Assembly (NCBI GenBank): GCA_027488835.1
Contig: JAIYAW010000007.1
Span: forward strand, 1-64,000
DNA length: 64,000 nucleotides
Source of the DNA: Bacteroidota bacterium
Lineage (GTDB): Bacteria; Bacteroidota; Bacteroidia; NS11-12g; UBA955
Reading direction: 5' to 3'
Positions 17,168 to 26,973 of the stretch are shown here, piece after piece. Each line of letters starts with the position of its first letter. Within the stretch, counting starts at the first letter, position 1. Made by a program: the position numbers and the translations under genes. The notes below the pieces were generated by a model. The model worked only from the letters and a program-made list of their open reading frames with translations, did not search any database and was not told the origin of the DNA.

Positions 17168-18834
17168 AGGAGATTGCGCACCTTTCTCCTGTTTGATAAA
17201 TACGCTTCAAACTCTTTCAAATTCATGGCATTCAAAGTATTCTTAGTCAATAAACCACCTTTTCGTGCAGCCAATGTCCCAAAATACATGTCGTGATAGC
17301 CCATTTTTTCATGAGCATCTGGATTGATACTAATCATAACACCCTTTTGTTGCGCGTAATGAATCCAACGCCAATCAATATCCAAACGATAAGGATGTGC
17401 ATTCAATTCAATAACTACTGCATTTGCCGCGCATGCATCGATAATCATTTCATGATTAATTTGATACCCTGATCGCATCAACAATAACCTGCCCGTTGGA
17501 TGTCCTAAAATGGTGGTATAAGGATTTTCAATTGCTCTTAATAGCCTCGCGTTTGCTTTCTCTTCATTCATTGTTAAATTCGAGTGTACAGAAGCCACCA
17601 CGAAATCAAATAATTTCAAAATTTCTTCGGAATAATCTAAGGAACCGTCACTTAAAATATCGCTTTCTATGCCTTTAAAGATTTTAAAGGGGGACATTTT
17701 TAAATTCAAACTGTCTATTTCAGTCATTTGCGCCAACACTCTTTCATCACTTAATCCTCCGGCATAACCGGCAGATTTAGAATGATCGCAAATACCCAAG
17801 TATTGAAACTTTTGAGAATTGGCATATTCTGCCATTTCGGCCAAAGTATTTAACCCATCACTATATGTAGAGTGGTTATGTAAAACCCCTTTTAATTGAC
17901 CGTATTCTATAAAATATTGATTATTTTCATTGAATTCCAATTCATTTAATCCTTCCCGCTGTTCAGGCATGATAAATGGTAGTCCCTTTGATTCATACAA
18001 TTCCTCTTCTGAAGTGAAATTCAAAGCGTCATTTTGAGTATACTCAATTTGATTCAAATGTTCAGAAGAACCCGTTGTTTCAAACAACAATCGATCAAAA
18101 TTTAAGTAATCAGTACAAATTATTTCAATAGGTATTTGTCCTTCAAAAACAAAATGAATTTCATCGTCATTTACATTGATTGTATAATCTTGGTCAGATA
18201 AAAAGTTGATCAAGTCATTTTGGTCAATTGTACTTACAACCATTAATTTCTCAATAATTTCGTTACATCTTCTGAAATCTCCGGAATATTCAAATTGAAA
18301 ACCTGGGTATTGTTTCTTTACAAAATCCTTAAAATCATTAGCAATGCCCATTAATCTGGCATAATGCCATTTTCCAGAGGCAGAAATTGAAAATTCAATT
18401 CCTTTGATGATTTCTGCCTGAGTTTTTAGGCCAAATCCTTTGATCTCCGTTAACCTATTTTGCCTACATGCATCTAACAAATCACTCACGGCCTCAATTT
18501 GCATTTCCTCCCAAATTACTTTCACCTTCTTAGGTCCAAGCCCTTTGATTTTCAGCATACCAACAACACCCTCTGGCGTTTTTGAAATACATTCATCTAA
18601 AGCAGGAAAACTTTCAGTTTCATAAATCTGTTTGATTGCAACAAGTACAGACTTTCCAACACCAGGAACAGCCAATAAATCATTATCCGACAACGAATCA
18701 AACGATTCTTTTATCTTTTTTAAATTGAATGCCGCGGTGGTAAAAGTTTTATATTTAAATGGATTTTCGTCATGAAGCTCGGCAAGTTTTGCATATAAAT
18801 TGAGTTTTGACAATATGGATGAATTATCAATCAT
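17164..18834 (-). CDS. PolX-like protein: helix-hairpin-helix, degenerate polymerase and PHP domains
   Basis: A 556-aa protein with the layout of bacterial family X DNA polymerase/3'-5' exonuclease. The N-terminal Pol-beta-like 8-kDa and HhH region has P-G-V-G-K-S near 56 and K-G-L-G-P-K-K near 100. A nucleotidyltransferase region spans about 160-290, and a C-terminal PHP domain covers 315-550. The PHP metal motifs are intact: H-N-H-S-T-Y-S-D-G, C-D-H-S, G-I-E-S-D, S-V-H-S, G-H-P-T-G-R, N-x-x-P-D-A-H. The polymerase active site is not: where G-D-I-D is expected after the S-G-D-F-R-R segment the sequence reads E-K-L-M-V-V-S-T, and the third acid is E in I-P-I-E-I. So it is likely a PHP phosphoesterase or exonuclease without polymerase activity, perhaps in DNA repair. 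Confidence 0.82.
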   Translation of the reverse strand: MIDNSSILSKLNLYAKLAELHDENPFKYKTFTTAAFNLKKIKESFDSLSDNDLLAVPGVGKSVLVAIKQIYETESFPALDECISKTPEGVVGMLKIKGLGPKKVKVIWEEMQIEAVSDLLDACRQNRLTEIKGFGLKTQAEIIKGIEFSISASGKWHYARLMGIANDFKDFVKKQYPGFQFEYSGDFRRCNEIIEKLMVVSTIDQNDLINFLSDQDYTINVNDDEIHFVFEGQIPIEIICTDYLNFDRLLFETTGSSEHLNQIEYTQNDALNFTSEEELYESKGLPFIMPEQREGLNELEFNENNQYFIEYGQLKGVLHNHSTYSDGLNTLAEMAEYANSQKFQYLGICDHSKSAGYAGGLSDERVLAQMTEIDSLNLKMSPFKIFKGIESDILSDGSLDYSEEILKLFDFVVASVHSNLTMNEEKANARLLRAIENPYTTILGHPTGRLLLMRSGYQINHEMIIDACAANAVVIELNAHPYRLDIDWRWIHYAQQKGVMISINPDAHEKMGYHDMYFGTLAARKGGLLTKNTLNAMNLKEFEAYLSNRRKVRNLL

Positions 18835-18839
18835 CGATT

Positions 18840-19403
18840 TTAATTTGAACTCATTCTGGAATTGGCAGGGATAAATGAAATTTCTCCCGTTGCCATGGCT
18901 TCATCAAAATCAACCCAAATAATGGAATTAGGAATATCGCAATATAGATACATGATGTTCATGTCTTTCCCTGTATTTTTATTCATCAAAACTTCAACTC
19001 CCAATATAACCATTTTTTGACCGCTATAACTGGATGGCAATTCAGCTGCATCGTAATCGCCTTTGAAGAACGATTTATAAAACCCATTTCCAGTAGCCGT
19101 ATCATAAGCCGGAGCTCCAGGTTCCCAGCGTGTTCTGCGATACATATCTAAATGATAAAAGACAGCGGCGCTGGTTTTACCAATAACTGCTGTATCACCC
19201 CTGCCAATATTTATTTCATAAGCGGGAGGCAAAATACTTTCCGAATTTTGTTTTGTCTTCTTTCGAGAAGAATCAACCTTCGCTTTCGTTTTAGAAACGT
19301 TTGTTGATTTTGCTTTTTTTGAGGGATTTGGTTTTTGTTGGGCAATTCCAATATTTGCCGCCAAAGCAAATAAAAACACCATCAAAGTTCTAATTACATT
19401 CAT
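18840..19403 (-). CDS. Hypothetical exported protein
   Basis: Not recognised. It has 187 aa with a signal peptide (hydrophobic core, cleavage near I-A-Q-Q at residues 20-23), then a basic Lys/Ser/Thr-rich linker to about residue 56. A compact C-terminal domain of about 130 residues has many aromatics (Y-x-L-D-M-Y-R-R-T-R-W-E-P-G, M-Y-L-Y-C-D-I-P-N). It lies 5 bases before the polX-like gene and 30 bases after the oxidase gene, so it may share their transcript. The second half is acidic and beta-rich. A periplasmic or outer-membrane location is inferred from the signal peptide. Confidence 0.65.
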   Translation of the reverse strand: MNVIRTLMVFLFALAANIGIAQQKPNPSKKAKSTNVSKTKAKVDSSRKKTKQNSESILPPAYEINIGRGDTAVIGKTSAAVFYHLDMYRRTRWEPGAPAYDTATGNGFYKSFFKGDYDAAELPSSYSGQKMVILGVEVLMNKNTGKDMNIMYLYCDIPNSIIWVDFDEAMATGEISFIPANSRMSSN

Positions 19404-19433
19404 ACCTTTTAATAATTAAAAGTAAAAATACAA

Positions 19434-20564
19434 TTAATCTATCAAATTTACCAATTTTTCTGAGGCCCAAGCACTCAAAGCAACACCCATCCCTCCCATT
19501 CTCACACAACAATGTAAATGTGGTGCTATTTGCTTTATTATTGGTTGACGGTCACTTGCCATTCCCATTGTTCCAGCCCATTGATATTCGATTATAGGAT
19601 TCAAACCAGGCACAATGACTTCATTTAAAATATTTTTCAAATGTAAAACCAATTGCTCAGTAGTTTCTTGACTCATGGTTTCCTCGCCCTTAAAATCAAT
19701 ATTTCTGGCACCACCAATTAAAATCCTAGCGCCTAAACTTCTAAAGTAAACATATCCTTTGTCGTAATGAAATATCCCTCTGAAAGGCAAAGTTGGAATT
19801 GCTTCTGTAACTAAAACTTGACCTCTTGCTGGGGCAACATCTAGTTCTGGCATTATTTGTCGGGTGAAACCATTTGTGCAAATAATTAACTCTTGCGCAA
19901 CTATAGATATATCAAAATTTACAAATTTTAAATTCCATTTTAGAGAATCTAGCGGGTGAAACGATTCAACTTGCAATCCAGAAAATATCTCAATCCCCAA
20001 CGATACTGCATGTTTGCGAATAGTTTCGTACAATAAATGTGTTTGAACGGCTCCTTCCCCAGGAGAATAAATTGCACTAGGGTGAATATTCATTCCAAAG
20101 GATGTAGATTTTTTTATTTGGAAGGACATTTGTCCATGTACTTCAAATAATTTCTCGTTAATGGAATCTACATTCTCAGCAATACGATCAAACTCTTGAG
20201 ATTCTGAGTTTTTAAATATTTCATATCCCCCAGAATTTTCATACCCTATGGTTGTTTCTCCATAGTTTGCAATTAATTTTTGTAATCCTTGATAGCGCAA
20301 AGCATATAGTCCCAAAGCATCATCGAGGCCAATATTCTTTGCGTCATCTAATATTTCACCAAGGCTTCCAAAACAGGCAAACCCTGCATTCCTAAGGCTT
20401 GCAGGACTTCCAAAAGTAGAAGATTCGATAATCCAAACCTTCCTATGTGAAAATTTTTGTTTTAGTTTAATGGCAGATTGCAACCCAACGAGTCCAGCTC
20501 CAATAACAACAATATCAGCTTTATCGGCCCATCGTTGTTCCCAAAAACTAACGGGTGCATTCAT
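19434..20564 (-). CDS. FAD-dependent oxidoreductase of the DadA/ThiO (DAO) family
   Basis: Oxidises an amine or D-amino acid substrate using FAD. The 376-aa protein has the dinucleotide-binding motif V-V-I-G-A-G-L-V-G near residue 20, followed by the acidic end W-I-I-E-S of the second strand. A Gly-rich segment N-A-G-F-A-C-F-G (about 57-64) is typical of DAO-family glycine or D-amino-acid oxidases. The C-terminal Gly-Met-Gly-Val-Ala-Leu-Ser motif near 360 contacts the FAD. The start overlaps the purL stop (TAATG). The substrate cannot be named; N-methyl amino acids or glycine are possible. Confidence 0.8.
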   Translation of the reverse strand: MNAPVSFWEQRWADKADIVVIGAGLVGLQSAIKLKQKFSHRKVWIIESSTFGSPASLRNAGFACFGSLGEILDDAKNIGLDDALGLYALRYQGLQKLIANYGETTIGYENSGGYEIFKNSESQEFDRIAENVDSINEKLFEVHGQMSFQIKKSTSFGMNIHPSAIYSPGEGAVQTHLLYETIRKHAVSLGIEIFSGLQVESFHPLDSLKWNLKFVNFDISIVAQELIICTNGFTRQIMPELDVAPARGQVLVTEAIPTLPFRGIFHYDKGYVYFRSLGARILIGGARNIDFKGEETMSQETTEQLVLHLKNILNEVIVPGLNPIIEYQWAGTMGMASDRQPIIKQIAPHLHCCVRMGGMGVALSAWASEKLVNLID

Positions 20565-22792
20565 TATGCATTCAATTTGTTTGCAATTGCATTGTTATAA
20601 ATATCGGTAATTTCGCTATAATCTGCAAATTGTTCACCGTTTACAACAATGTTTTTGTCGGTAACTGTTCCAATATGTGTAGCTGGCAAACCAAATTCTG
20701 CAGCCATTTTTTGAACTTCTTCAATTTTTGAAGGATCAACAGAAACCACAACCCTGGATTGAGATTCTCCAAACAAATATGCATCCAATCTAAAATTTTG
20801 CTCTGAGCAAATGTCAAAGCCAAGTTCACCTTGCATAGCACTTTCAAGACAAGTGATAAATAAACCACCCTCACTGATATCATGAACAGAATTCAGAATT
20901 TGATTATGCGAAAATTTCTCAAGCAGTAAATGCAATTGAAATTCGGTATCTAAATCAAAATCTGGACAACTTGACAATGCAATATTTTTCAATTTTGCCA
21001 AATACTGAGATGACCCCAAATCGTTTTTAGAGTTCCCAATTAATAAAATGGCATCACCTTCATTTTTGAAGTTCAAACTCATTCTATGTTCTGGTGTTTC
21101 AATAATTCCCACCATACCAATGGTTGGTGTTGGATAAACCGCTTGCCCAGAAGTACTTTGGTTATAAAAACTAACGTTTCCACCGGTAACGGGAGTATCG
21201 AACTTAATACAAGCTTCACCCATACCCTCAATAGCAGATTTAAATTGAAAATATACCTCTTCGTTGTAAGGATTACCAAAATTCAAACAGTTTGTAATAG
21301 CAGTTGGGACACCACCTGTACATCTGATATTCCTAGCTGCTTCAGAAACAGCAATTTGCGTTCCGATGTTTGGATTTGCATGCACATAACGGCTGTTGCA
21401 ATCAACAGTTAAAGCCAAACTCTTATTTGTTCCTTTTACTTTTACCACAGAAGCATCCGATGGCAAATTGGTAGACTGATTTACAGTTCCAACCATACTA
21501 TCATATTGTTCATAAACCCAACGCTTGCTCGCAATGTTAGGTTCTGCAGCAAGTTTCAAAGCAGCTTCTTTGGCTTCCGATAAAGTAATATCTGCAATTT
21601 GATCAATTGAATACTTTTCAATTTCTGCAAAATAAGTTGGGGTTGTCCAAGTTCTTTTATAAACTGGAGCACCACCACCAAGTACCAATGATTCAGCCGG
21701 GATATCTGCTTCCAGAACGCCATTCATAAAATAACGTACGTGTTTGGTATCGGTTACTTCACCAATTTGTGCATAGATTAAATCCCACTTATCAAAAATT
21801 AATTCAAATTCTTTTTCTCTTCCTTTTTCAACAATAACAAGCATTCGCTCTTGGCTTTCACTTAAAAGCAATTCCCAACCCTTCATACCCGCTTGACGCA
21901 TTGGAACACGGTCAAGATGAATGTCCATACCCACATCGGTTTTGGCACTCATTTCACTCGTACTACAAGTAATACCCGCAGCACCCATATCTTGCATACC
22001 CACAACGGCACCTGTTTCAATGATTTCCATTGAAGCTTCAAGAATTAGTTTTTCCCAGAAAGGATCACCTACTTGCACCGAAGGCAAATCGTTGATACTA
22101 TCTTCACTCATATCTTTACTTGCAAAAGCGGCACCATGGATACCGTCTTTACCTGTAGCAGAACCAAAAATATACACAGGATTTCCTGCAGGGCCAGCTC
22201 CAGCTGAAATACTTTTACCCACTTCAACAATACCCACAGACATGGCGTTAACCAAGTTATTTTGTTCATAACAATCGTCGAAATAAACTTCACCACCCAC
22301 GGTAGGAATCCCGAATGCATTGCCATAATCGCCAATGCCTTTCACAACACCTTTCATTAACCACTTGGTACGATCAGTGTTGATATTTCCAAAACGCAAT
22401 GAATTTAATTGGGCAATAGGGCGCGCACCCATTGAAAAAATATCTCTGTTAATCCCACCAACACCAGTTGCAGCACCTTGATAAGGTTCAATCGCACTGG
22501 GGTGATTATGACTTTCAATTTTAAAACAACATGCCAATCCATCGCCAATGTCAACCAATCCGGCATTTTCTTCACCGGCTTCAGCCAACATTTTTGTTCC
22601 ACTTTTTGGCAAAGTTTTTAACCAAGTGATTGAGTTTTTATAACTACAATGTTCACTCCACATTACCGAATAAATAGATAATTCAGTAAAATTTGGTTCT
22701 CTACCAAGGATTTCGCAGATTTTATGAAATTCTTCTTCTAACAAGCCCAACTGTTTGGCTTGATCAATGAGCGATACATTATTCTGTTGCAT
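20564..22792 (-). CDS. purL: Phosphoribosylformylglycinamidine synthase subunit PurL (small form)
   Basis: The ATP-dependent fourth step of purine synthesis (FGAR plus glutamine to FGAM). This is the 742-aa small-type PurL, which needs separate PurS and PurQ, unlike the ~1,230-aa single-chain form of many Bacteroidetes. The N-terminal motif M-W-S-E-H-C-S-Y-K (catalytic His), the [21 protein letters not shown] signature near 90 and G-D-P-F-W-E-K are present. Both AIRS-like halves are complete. It has a -7 box 5 bases before its ATG and continues into the oxidase gene by a one-base overlap. purS and purQ are not in this window. Confidence 0.95.
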   Translation of the reverse strand: MQQNNVSLIDQAKQLGLLEEEFHKICEILGREPNFTELSIYSVMWSEHCSYKNSITWLKTLPKSGTKMLAEAGEENAGLVDIGDGLACCFKIESHNHPSAIEPYQGAATGVGGINRDIFSMGARPIAQLNSLRFGNINTDRTKWLMKGVVKGIGDYGNAFGIPTVGGEVYFDDCYEQNNLVNAMSVGIVEVGKSISAGAGPAGNPVYIFGSATGKDGIHGAAFASKDMSEDSINDLPSVQVGDPFWEKLILEASMEIIETGAVVGMQDMGAAGITCSTSEMSAKTDVGMDIHLDRVPMRQAGMKGWELLLSESQERMLVIVEKGREKEFELIFDKWDLIYAQIGEVTDTKHVRYFMNGVLEADIPAESLVLGGGAPVYKRTWTTPTYFAEIEKYSIDQIADITLSEAKEAALKLAAEPNIASKRWVYEQYDSMVGTVNQSTNLPSDASVVKVKGTNKSLALTVDCNSRYVHANPNIGTQIAVSEAARNIRCTGGVPTAITNCLNFGNPYNEEVYFQFKSAIEGMGEACIKFDTPVTGGNVSFYNQSTSGQAVYPTPTIGMVGIIETPEHRMSLNFKNEGDAILLIGNSKNDLGSSQYLAKLKNIALSSCPDFDLDTEFQLHLLLEKFSHNQILNSVHDISEGGLFITCLESAMQGELGFDICSEQNFRLDAYLFGESQSRVVVSVDPSKIEEVQKMAAEFGLPATHIGTVTDKNIVVNGEQFADYSEITDIYNNAIANKLNA

Positions 22793-22797
22793 TGCTG

Positions 22798-22805
22798 CAA
22801 AAATA
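22798..22805 (-). promoter_or_regulatory. -7 promoter box (TATTTTTG) for purL
   Basis: On the minus strand TATTTTTG matches TAnnTTTG and ends 5 bases before the ATG at 22792. This implies an almost leaderless purL mRNA. Confidence 0.5.
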
Positions 22806-22855
22806 ACAAGTATTTAGAGGAAAATAGGAAAAATTTACTGACAGTTTATGCCCAA

Positions 22856-24979
22856 CTATCGCAACAACATGATTCCGCCGTTTACAGTTGCTCTTCTAAC
22901 CCTGTCGCCAACTTTTTGCTCGTAACGGTAAATGAAAGTATACAATGCTTCAGGACAAACTTCACCTTTGTAATAACCAGACCACTTAAATGAATTTGCA
23001 TCACGGCTATCAAATATTTTCTCCCCCCAACGGTTGTAGATATACAAGAATACTGCGTTCACATCCCTACCAATAATCTCGAACGAATCATTTCTTCCGT
23101 CACCATTTGGGGTAAATGCATCTGGAATAAATACATCACAAAAGCCAGACGCCAAGGTCACTTCAATTTGATCTGTTGCAAATCCACATGCATTTGTTAC
23201 TGTTACAGTATAAATCCCAGAATTGGCAACGTAAATTGAATTACCCGTATAACCAGTACTCCATGTTGTAGTTGCCCCAGGCCAAGATGCAGATAATTGC
23301 AAAATTGAACCTTTGCAGATTAATGTATCGCCGGGCAAAGACACTTGAGGCGTGGTTTTTTCGCTTATATTGATTGTATCAGACCACTTGCAACCGTTAT
23401 TGTCAACTTCTGCAAAATATTTACCGCCATTGTATATGGTTCTGGGATTGCTATTTGAACCATCATCCCACAAAACATTACCCGCAACAGGTATCAAAAG
23501 ATCAGTTGATGATCCATCACAAATTGTGGTATCTTTTCCTAAGCTAAATTTAGGCAAAGCATTAATTTTTATGGTTTGGGTTGTTGAATCGGGACAGAAG
23601 CTATCTTTGATTACATATTTCACAAGTTGAGTACCCGCATTTCCAGGGGTATAATTTGTGCCGGCTATAACACCGGAGGATGTTGTAAAAAATCCACCTG
23701 GAGTACCTGGCGTGAGTGAAATAGGCGCGCCTCCTTCACAAACTGCACCCGATAATCCGGTGAATTTCGCGTCAGTATTTGCCTTCACATACACGTAACT
23801 TGTATCTCTACTTTTACAACCTACTGGACTTTGCGCTTCGTGAATAATTCGATAAGTGCCTGTTGATGTGTATGAATGTGTTATGCTTTGGGTATTCGTT
23901 GTGGTTCCATCGCCTAGATCCCAAAACCAAGATGACAATCCAGGATAAGTGTTATCAAATTTGAAAGAATTACCTTTAAAACATTGAATTGGATTGTTGA
24001 TGGAAACGCCACTTGATGGATCAGGTATTACATTAATTACGAGGGAAGCGGTATCTGTACATCCGGTTCTGTTGTTATCATAATAAGTCTCACTTTTGTA
24101 CAAAATTCGGTAGGTGCCGGCAGTTGTGTATGTTTTATTTGGTGTTGGGATAGTTGCTGAATCGGAGGCGCTAAAATACCAAGTTCTGGTATATGCACAT
24201 TTCGGAATTTTCGCAAGTGTTGTTTGGTCGTCAAACTGAAAATAATTTCCCTCCAGACATTGAGAAAGTTTGTTGTTTTTCTCAATTGGTTTACTTACTG
24301 GACGAGGAATAATAAACACAGCTTTTGTCGCAGTAAAATTATCCGTGCATCCCAAAGCAGGAGATGCGATTAAAGTAACTAAAAAGTTACCACCTTTCAT
24401 GTAGGTATGGGTAACATTTGTACCCGTAGCTGTTGTTGCATCTTGAAATAACCAAGAATAAGTTAAGCCTGTATAAGTAGCACTTGATTTGTTGGTAAAA
24501 GATACCACATTGGTTTTGTCGCAACTATCTTTACTTACAGCAAAGCTGAAATCTAAAATTAAATTTTGTGTGGTAAAAGACGCAGTAGCATAGCTTGAAG
24601 TCAAATAATTGGGACTAGACAATCCATCGTGTTCAAATACAGCGATGTAATATTTTGTATTGGGCTTTAGTCCTCTCAATGTAAAATTATTGTTGATATT
24701 GTTCCAACAGGCAAAATTAGACGAACCTAAATTGTCACCATTACCAAGAATTGCAAAGGCAGTGTATGCTGTTCCATCCGTTGGTAAAACATTTACCGCA
24801 GAAGCTTCTTTTACAACGCACAAGCGCCAGCCTCCATTTCCACTGGTCCAACTAACCACAGCCTGATTACATTGAATGGTACCAACGGCAATATTACTTG
24901 GTGCAACAGTTGGCTCTGCAGCCATCAAATTTCCCAATGAAAACAATGATATAAGGAGAAATAGTAATTTTTTCATCAT
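22856..24979 (-). CDS. Secreted PKD-repeat protein with CHU_C (T9SS type B) C-terminal domain
   Basis: A large surface protein exported by the type IX system. After a signal peptide (hydrophobic core, cleavage near M-A-A) comes a fibronectin-III-like domain with V-V-S-W near residue 50. Several PKD/Ig-like repeats follow, marked by Y-S-W-L-F, W-x-x-G-D-G-T and H-x-Y segments. The C-terminal 90 residues are a gliding-motility-associated CHU_C domain: I-P-D-A-F-T-P-N-G-D-G-R-N-D near 610, Y-N-R-W-G-E-K-I-F, W-x-G. The ATG at 24979 (another at 24976) is preferred over an upstream TTG at 24991, which lies inside the -7 box. It is probably an adhesin or motility-associated protein; no enzymatic domain is visible. 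Confidence 0.87.
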   Translation of the reverse strand: MMKKLLFLLISLFSLGNLMAAEPTVAPSNIAVGTIQCNQAVVSWTSGNGGWRLCVVKEASAVNVLPTDGTAYTAFAILGNGDNLGSSNFACWNNINNNFTLRGLKPNTKYYIAVFEHDGLSSPNYLTSSYATASFTTQNLILDFSFAVSKDSCDKTNVVSFTNKSSATYTGLTYSWLFQDATTATGTNVTHTYMKGGNFLVTLIASPALGCTDNFTATKAVFIIPRPVSKPIEKNNKLSQCLEGNYFQFDDQTTLAKIPKCAYTRTWYFSASDSATIPTPNKTYTTAGTYRILYKSETYYDNNRTGCTDTASLVINVIPDPSSGVSINNPIQCFKGNSFKFDNTYPGLSSWFWDLGDGTTTNTQSITHSYTSTGTYRIIHEAQSPVGCKSRDTSYVYVKANTDAKFTGLSGAVCEGGAPISLTPGTPGGFFTTSSGVIAGTNYTPGNAGTQLVKYVIKDSFCPDSTTQTIKINALPKFSLGKDTTICDGSSTDLLIPVAGNVLWDDGSNSNPRTIYNGGKYFAEVDNNGCKWSDTINISEKTTPQVSLPGDTLICKGSILQLSASWPGATTTWSTGYTGNSIYVANSGIYTVTVTNACGFATDQIEVTLASGFCDVFIPDAFTPNGDGRNDSFEIIGRDVNAVFLYIYNRWGEKIFDSRDANSFKWSGYYKGEVCPEALYTFIYRYEQKVGDRVRRATVNGGIMLLR

Positions 24980-24988
24980 ATTACAACA

Positions 24989-24996
24989 CAAATATA
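24989..24996 (-). promoter_or_regulatory. -7 promoter box (TATATTTG) for the CHU_C protein gene
   Basis: The minus strand TATATTTG ends 9 bases before the ATG at 24979. It overlaps the in-frame TTG at 24991, ruling that codon out as a start. Confidence 0.55.
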
Positions 24997-25032
24997 GTTA
25001 TAAATAGACATTTTTTTTGCATCAAACGCTGC

Positions 25033-25761
25033 CTAGAATTCAGGATTGGTAATAAATTCTTCTGAAATAATGTCCTTATTCATTAACTTAAGCATTAATT
25101 GCACCAAGGTAACCACGTCTTTATTGCAATAAACTGCTATTCGATTCAGGTCATTTTCGCGGTAATAAACATCGGCAACCATGCTCCCGTCTATATCATC
25201 TTTTGGGGTTGGAATTCCAAATAGATTCGCCAGTAAATTCAAACTTGTAAAGCTCTTAAAATCACCAAATTTCCATAATTCCATAGTGTCTAAATTTGCA
25301 ATTTCCCAAGGTTTTTTACCAGCGTTATCGAGTAAATATGGAAGTTTAATACCATGGACCAACATCCTCCTTGAAATGTAGGGATAATCAAATTCTTTGC
25401 CGTTGTGTGCGCAAAGTTTACACCTATCCGTATTGAAATGTTGTGTAAGTAAATTGGCAAAATCTTGCAACAAAACTTTTTCGTCATCACCGTAAAAAGA
25501 CTTTAATCTAAGTTTTGGTTCTGAAGGATGCCCAGTAATAATTCCAACACCAATGCAAACAATTTTGCCAAATTCAGCATAAATGGCAGCTCGATCAAAA
25601 ATATCAGAAGCAGTAATATCTTCTTTGATCATTGATTTGGCCTTTTTCTCCCATAATTGTTGCCATGCCGGTGGTAAGCCAGAAAAACTTGATGCCATTG
25701 GCACTGTTTCAATATCCAAGAATAACACTTTGGTTAAATCTAATTGAGATAAATACTGCAT
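25033..25761 (-). CDS. Predicted PolB-like 3'-5' exonuclease (DEDDy)
   Basis: A 242-aa RNase H-fold exonuclease of the family related to the proofreading domain of DNA polymerase B. Exo I is F-L-D-I-E-T-V (D16, E18). A middle H-N-G-K-E-F-D-Y-P motif near 125 gives the exo II Asp. The Y-C-N-K-D motif near 216-220 gives the exo III Tyr and Asp, so all four acidic ligands and the DEDDy tyrosine are present. It stands alone, without a polymerase domain. It is likely to trim 3' ends in DNA repair or RNA metabolism; the substrate is not known. It is divergent from ftsX with 97 bases between. Confidence 0.83.
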   Translation of the reverse strand: MQYLSQLDLTKVLFLDIETVPMASSFSGLPPAWQQLWEKKAKSMIKEDITASDIFDRAAIYAEFGKIVCIGVGIITGHPSEPKLRLKSFYGDDEKVLLQDFANLLTQHFNTDRCKLCAHNGKEFDYPYISRRMLVHGIKLPYLLDNAGKKPWEIANLDTMELWKFGDFKSFTSLNLLANLFGIPTPKDDIDGSMVADVYYRENDLNRIAVYCNKDVVTLVQLMLKLMNKDIISEEFITNPEF

Positions 25762-25786
25762 GTTTTAGAAATTGTACATAAAGATT

Positions 25787-25794
25787 CAAATCTA
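25787..25794 (-). promoter_or_regulatory. -7 promoter box (TAGATTTG) for the exonuclease gene
   Basis: The minus strand TAGATTTG fits TAnnTTTG and lies 25 bases before the ATG at 25761, within the divergent gap with ftsX. Confidence 0.4.
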
Positions 25795-25858
25795 CAAAAT
25801 GCGCATAACTTTATTTTGGTTTTGTTGAAAATTCCGTGAATTTCGCAAATCATAATTT

Positions 25859-26740
25859 ATGGAAGAAAAATCCACCAAACGCCGCAAACCAAGTGCGCTG
25901 CCGAGTATTTTAAGCTTAACGGCAGTGATGTTTTTTTTAGGCCTGCTTGGAACGAGCATTATTGGCTTCAAAGGATTAGGGAAACTACTGATGGAAAGCA
26001 GCAGTATTGATATTTATTTCAGTGATAGTATCCCTCAAGAAGAAGTTCTGAAATTCAAAACTCAGATTGATAAATTGCAATGGGTAAAAAGTTCAACCTT
26101 TATTTCTAGAGAAGAAGGAATGAAACAAATGGGCGACAAATACGACCCTGACTTTAATTCTTACATTGATGTTGTTACCCTTCCGCTGAGTATTGAAATT
26201 TATCCAAAAGCAGCTTATGCATCGTCTAAATTTTTAGATCAAATTTCTAGAGAATTCAAACAAAATTCATCTGTTGAGGATGTAATATATCAGAGAAATT
26301 TGGTTGAAACACTCAATAGCACACTTAAAAATACGCAACTCATCTTGGGTGGAATCGCTGCTATTTTTATTATCATGTCGGTAATTTTGATTCAAAGTGC
26401 AGTACGTTTGGGGATTTTTGCAAACCGACATACGATCAAAAGCATGCAATTGGTAGGAGCCACCAATTCATTCATAGTAAAGCCTTTCATTCTCACGTTT
26501 GTTAAATACGCGCTGATTGCCTTTCCAATATCAGCAGCACTTGTTTATCTCATTATTTGGCAAATTCCAATGGTTTTTAGTCCATTAAGTATATTAACAG
26601 AATTTAACAAAAATATAGATGCACAAAATTTGCTTTATGTTTCAATTTTCATCGCTATATTTGGAGTTGTTTTATCAGCAACTTGTAGTTGGTTAAGCAC
26701 TCGAAAATTCCTAAGAACTAAAATTGAAAATCTATACTAA
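25859..26740 (+). CDS. ftsX: Cell-division permease-like protein FtsX
   Basis: The inner-membrane partner of FtsE that activates peptidoglycan hydrolases at the septum. At 293 aa it has a basic N-terminal tail, TM1 at about 15-40, an extracytoplasmic domain (about 45-155), and three TM segments at about 160-180, 205-235 and 255-280. The L-V-G-A-T-N-x-F-I segment near 197-205 is typical of FtsX. A separate ftsE is not in the window, which is common in this phylum. It starts an operon with DUF3098, uppP, DUF4159 and the NAD(P)HX repair gene; the next gene overlaps by one base (TAATG). Confidence 0.9.
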   Translation: MEEKSTKRRKPSALPSILSLTAVMFFLGLLGTSIIGFKGLGKLLMESSSIDIYFSDSIPQEEVLKFKTQIDKLQWVKSSTFISREEGMKQMGDKYDPDFNSYIDVVTLPLSIEIYPKAAYASSKFLDQISREFKQNSSVEDVIYQRNLVETLNSTLKNTQLILGGIAAIFIIMSVILIQSAVRLGIFANRHTIKSMQLVGATNSFIVKPFILTFVKYALIAFPISAALVYLIIWQIPMVFSPLSILTEFNKNIDAQNLLYVSIFIAIFGVVLSATCSWLSTRKFLRTKIENLY

Positions 26741-26973
26741 TGAGCACATCTAAAAATACTCAAAACACACCTGAAAACAAACCAGGTATGATCTTTAGCA
26801 AAGAAAATTATACCCTAACTTTAATTAGTCTTGTGATTATCATCATTGGCTTTTTTGTAATGGCGGGAAAAGAAGGTGATATTTATGATTTTCGCAGAAT
26901 TACATTGGCTCCAATTATTGTAATTATTGGATTTGTTTTGGGCATATATGCCATTTTCTTTAAAAAGAAATAA
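26740..26973 (+). CDS. Small DUF3098-family membrane protein
   Basis: A 77-aa protein with a hydrophilic N-terminus of about 25 residues and two TM segments (about 30-46 and 55-72) joined by a short loop (E-G-D-I-Y-D-F-R-R-I-T-L-A-P) characteristic of the DUF3098 family of Bacteroidetes. It sits between ftsX and uppP, overlapping ftsX by one base and directly abutting uppP. The conserved neighbourhood suggests a role in division or cell-wall synthesis, but no function is known. Confidence 0.85.
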   Translation: MSTSKNTQNTPENKPGMIFSKENYTLTLISLVIIIIGFFVMAGKEGDIYDFRRITLAPIIVIIGFVLGIYAIFFKKK

